Under the pieces are notes generated by a model. The model searched no databases and was not told where the DNA came from. It saw nothing but the letters and a program-made list of their open reading frames with translations. Shown here piece by piece: positions 8,701 to 8,847 of a DNA stretch of 8,847 nt. Where the stretch lies: assembly GCA_903899865.1 (NCBI GenBank), contig CAIUKZ010000074.1, positions 1 through 8,847 on the forward strand. Reading direction: 5' to 3'. The position numbers and the translations under genes were made by a program. This stretch comes from an uncultured Bacteroidales bacterium (GTDB lineage Bacteria; Bacteroidota; Bacteroidia; Bacteroidales; Paludibacteraceae). Numbering within the stretch: position 1 is the stretch's first letter; every line of letters begins with the position of its first letter.

Positions 8701-8847
8701 TAAGTCGGGAAAAGAGTTCAAACCATCCTACAAAATCATCAATGGAAACTCTATGGACATCACATCGAAGGTAAATACAGACACGCTACTCATTACCATG
8801 GTTACTCAGGATCCAGACAAAGAGTCGGTTGCAAAAGTAACTTTAGA
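2684..8847 (+). CDS. sprA: type IX secretion outer-membrane translocon SprA (Sov family), 3' end cut by window
   Basis: SprA (Sov in Porphyromonas) is the very large beta-barrel through which type IX cargo crosses the outer membrane; in Flavobacterium johnsoniae it works with PorV and a plug protein and is needed for gliding. I read 2054 codons plus 2 bases line by line with no stop or frameshift. F. johnsoniae SprA is about 2400 residues, so some 350 are probably missing. ATG 2684 is the first start after an in-frame TAG at 2678. Residues 1-32 look like a signal peptide (hydrophobic 6-25, possible cleavage at TSA|E). Family landmarks in order: ATPFMMT, IFGPGGV (186-192), NYNTESTFDFDQ (249-260), WDLMMKNVY (555-563), PDGKFDFVEG (621-630), YIDDFEATKTS (871 on), QDIGLDGL (1103-1110), PDVEDINGDN (1202-1211), NNYYEYEIPL, VWP (1465-1467), WVNELR (1542-1547), GGWAA (1555-1559), GFGSIE (1583-1588), IGN (1927-1929) and FENLYNK (about 1946-1952). 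Only two Cys were noted (597, 1427). There is no Shine-Dalgarno; probably read with ruvA. Confidence 0.96.
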   Translation, partial: MNFSKYIFFSIVFSGIVFSSAYFLVSGATSAEIQDLINKDKINNTVQKGRNLKNSIKELVESKVKRDTTSDSVYHQPKPSFPIKKFNQDSYDDLSAKYAMDAPKPSNVKTVVEYDTKAGNYVLRTFIGESEIATPFMMTEQEYKSYSAKKDLQSYWKEKNSKGNVGNEDKFSLTDMKFNIGAADKIFGPGGVQVKTQGSAELIFGLKTNAIENPALPINLRKNTIFDFNTKIQLNVTGNVGDKLNFGMNYNTESTFDFDQKMIKLAYKGKEDEIIKSLEAGNVSMQLNSSLITGSTALFGLKTELQFGKLNIKAIATQQQSESKTVSTKGGAQTTKFEIDVDTYDANRHFFLGHFFRDRYEKSMSTLPIPASGIIVKRVEAWVTNKRGNFEQARNIVAFMDLGERDSLNKMQWHHPNDTVAPTNTSNILFSELIKTNIRDIKQISNIMLGAPFVGVINGGEDFEKVESARRLDQNEFTFNPTLGYISLKSALNPDEVLGVAYEYVYQGKTYQVGEFSIDRISSTGDSTNTNTNTNQTLIVKLLKSTNQNPRFKMWDLMMKNVYNLGAMQIQPENFQLDIVYRNDRIGTNMQFLTADCGVKNKTLLKVMNLDRLDPRNSALPDGKFDFVEGYTIQAATGRVFFPVLEPFGDHLHKAVWDNNKAYKNYADSLAYRQLYDSTLFVAQQFSEKNKFRLIGHYKSSSGNEIRLNAMNIPRGSVSVTAAGATLIENQHYTVDYTMGTVTILDQGLIESGTKIDVKLENQSMFSIKRKSLTGTHLEYQFNKDFSLGGTIMNLSEMPLTQKINTGNEPINNTIWGMNTSWRAESQWITNALDALPFVNATKPSTIAFNAEFAQLIPGHSSVIGKQGFAYIDDFEATKTSIDIHYPINWYLAARPVKHDSIPTELSSNENRALLSWYFVDPILNNYSQVPKYFIDDNYALVSNHLTRPVTIQELFPFKSQNANYPQNLTVMNLSFYPNERGPYNVSTKDLKPDGTFANPKSKWAGITRKIDQSDFEVANIEYVEFWMMDPFVSGSKNSSGDLYFHLGDVSEDVLKDSKKSFEGGMPFDGNVEKTDTTIWGRVPKAQAMVLAFNADSTTRPIQDIGLDGLADKDEAQFATYKNYIANFDLIIDANTKSKLTADPFSVFNDPSGDNFSHFLGRNNDEKKLDILQRYKHYNGTEGNSAVAKVGVSTQSAASTIPDVEDINGDNTLSEYERYFQYHVRLDSSKMVVGTNHIVDKVTTTVTLKNGKKEPVSWYQFRIPIRQYNPAEKVGNIFNFKSIRFIRMFLTNFESETHLRFATLGLVRADWRNYERKDLALTPLEQSNGSMDLQAVNVEENSKRSPINYILPPGITRQTDPGQSQIIQLNEQALALKVNKLGKNDARAVYKNTNYDMRQYKRLQMFIHAEKMESDKTSTLQNEELSCFIRIGTDMINNYYEYEIPLVLTPAGFYAEKKDKDRETVWPLLNKLDIPFSTLTDAKMERNKQRVSILEVFEMYDANSPFQRNRIRIKGNPTISNVENIMIGVRNRSNSEKSAEIWVNELRMSEFDESGGWAAMANLAVGLSDIGTVNLSGRTETAGFGSIESNVLDRRKDDLMQYNVSTSLDLGRFLPEKAKFRIPFYYSNSNERLTPRFNPLDQDVLFADAIEAAGTPREKKELMNEGVIKNNIRSLSVSGAKLNIRSKVPMPYDPANFSFNYAINQTIQQNQEIEQNYIKDQKGGVVYNYSFNAKPVEPFKAVKAFDKPIFKIIKDFNFNYLPVSFGFNTNLMRTFTMVKNRDLNARYSGVSIPDSLLLNHSKNFLWNKQFDFKYDLTRAVKLSLQTTMNSTISESPNYTPELQQYDVKDNYKQWKDSITSGLRRLGDPFTYQQVFSATWNLPINKIPIFDWVNANASYNSNYDWKRMALIGGTFDPKKNTMVGAKNIGNIATSLGSWQVDGQFNFENLYNKSKYLKEVNKKFGPKNGNPQKFESKTFSKKIVLIKDLPLTVEHKLGSDKMKVTIIDKSGKEFKPSYKIINGNSMDITSKVNTDTLLITMVTQDPDKESVAKVTL
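4265..4288 (+). repeat. four in-frame copies of ACCAAT in sprA
   Basis: A perfect 6-bp tandem repeat, four units, coding for four Thr-Asn pairs (residues 528-535). It lies between the YQVGEFS segment and the conserved LIVKLLKS and WDLMMKNVY blocks, where the family is variable in length as far as I recall, so probably a surface or periplasmic loop. Gain or loss of units by slippage would keep the frame. Confidence 0.9.

Noticed and set aside
1..8847. Search for mobile elements, CRISPR arrays, tRNAs, toxin-antitoxin or defence genes
   Set aside because: Nearly all sequence is accounted for by five conserved housekeeping or secretion genes; no terminal repeats, spacer arrays, cloverleaf patterns or unrecognised genes were seen.

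Overview
The window reads as ordinary core chromosome of a member of the Bacteroidota. The evidence is a type IX secretion translocon gene (sprA) filling the right 70%, AT-rich DNA, a signal peptide ending in the Gly|Gln junction common in this phylum, start sites without clear Shine-Dalgarno sequences, and promoter-like boxes of the TTTG/TAnnTTTG type rather than the sigma-70 type. The class within the phylum cannot be fixed from this sequence alone.

Layout. Left edge (1-315, +): the C-terminal third of a ketopantoate reductase (PanE), cut by the window start. Converging on it with only 3 bp between the stops is a beta-class carbonic anhydrase (319-945, -). Its 5' neighbour, in the same direction and 48 bp away, is an exported Fe/Mn superoxide dismutase that looks Mn-type (994-1674, -). 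A 361-bp gene-free stretch (1675-2035) separates this leftward pair from a rightward pair. It carries a good promoter for ruvA, a weaker one for the dismutase, and two short dyads with the same TGAA-N2-TTCA core. The rightward pair is ruvA (2036-2623, +) and, 60 bp later, sprA (2684 to the window end, +), which is open for 2054 codons and unfinished.

How the genes relate. There is no single pathway here. PanE belongs to pantothenate/CoA synthesis, the carbonic anhydrase to CO2/bicarbonate supply, the dismutase to defence against superoxide outside the cytoplasm, RuvA to Holliday-junction processing, and SprA is the giant outer-membrane barrel through which type IX cargo leaves the periplasm. 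The ruvA-sprA neighbourhood is, from memory, common in Bacteroidota; it looks like conserved gene order rather than a functional unit.

I found no mobile element, CRISPR array, tRNA, rRNA, prophage or unrecognised gene cluster, and I do not think the window holds an undescribed system. The points worth a second look are two EF-hand-like loops inside SprA, substitutions at the allosteric bicarbonate site of the carbonic anhydrase, the paired dyads in the divergent intergenic region, an in-frame hexanucleotide repeat in sprA, and a hairpin across the convergent gene ends.
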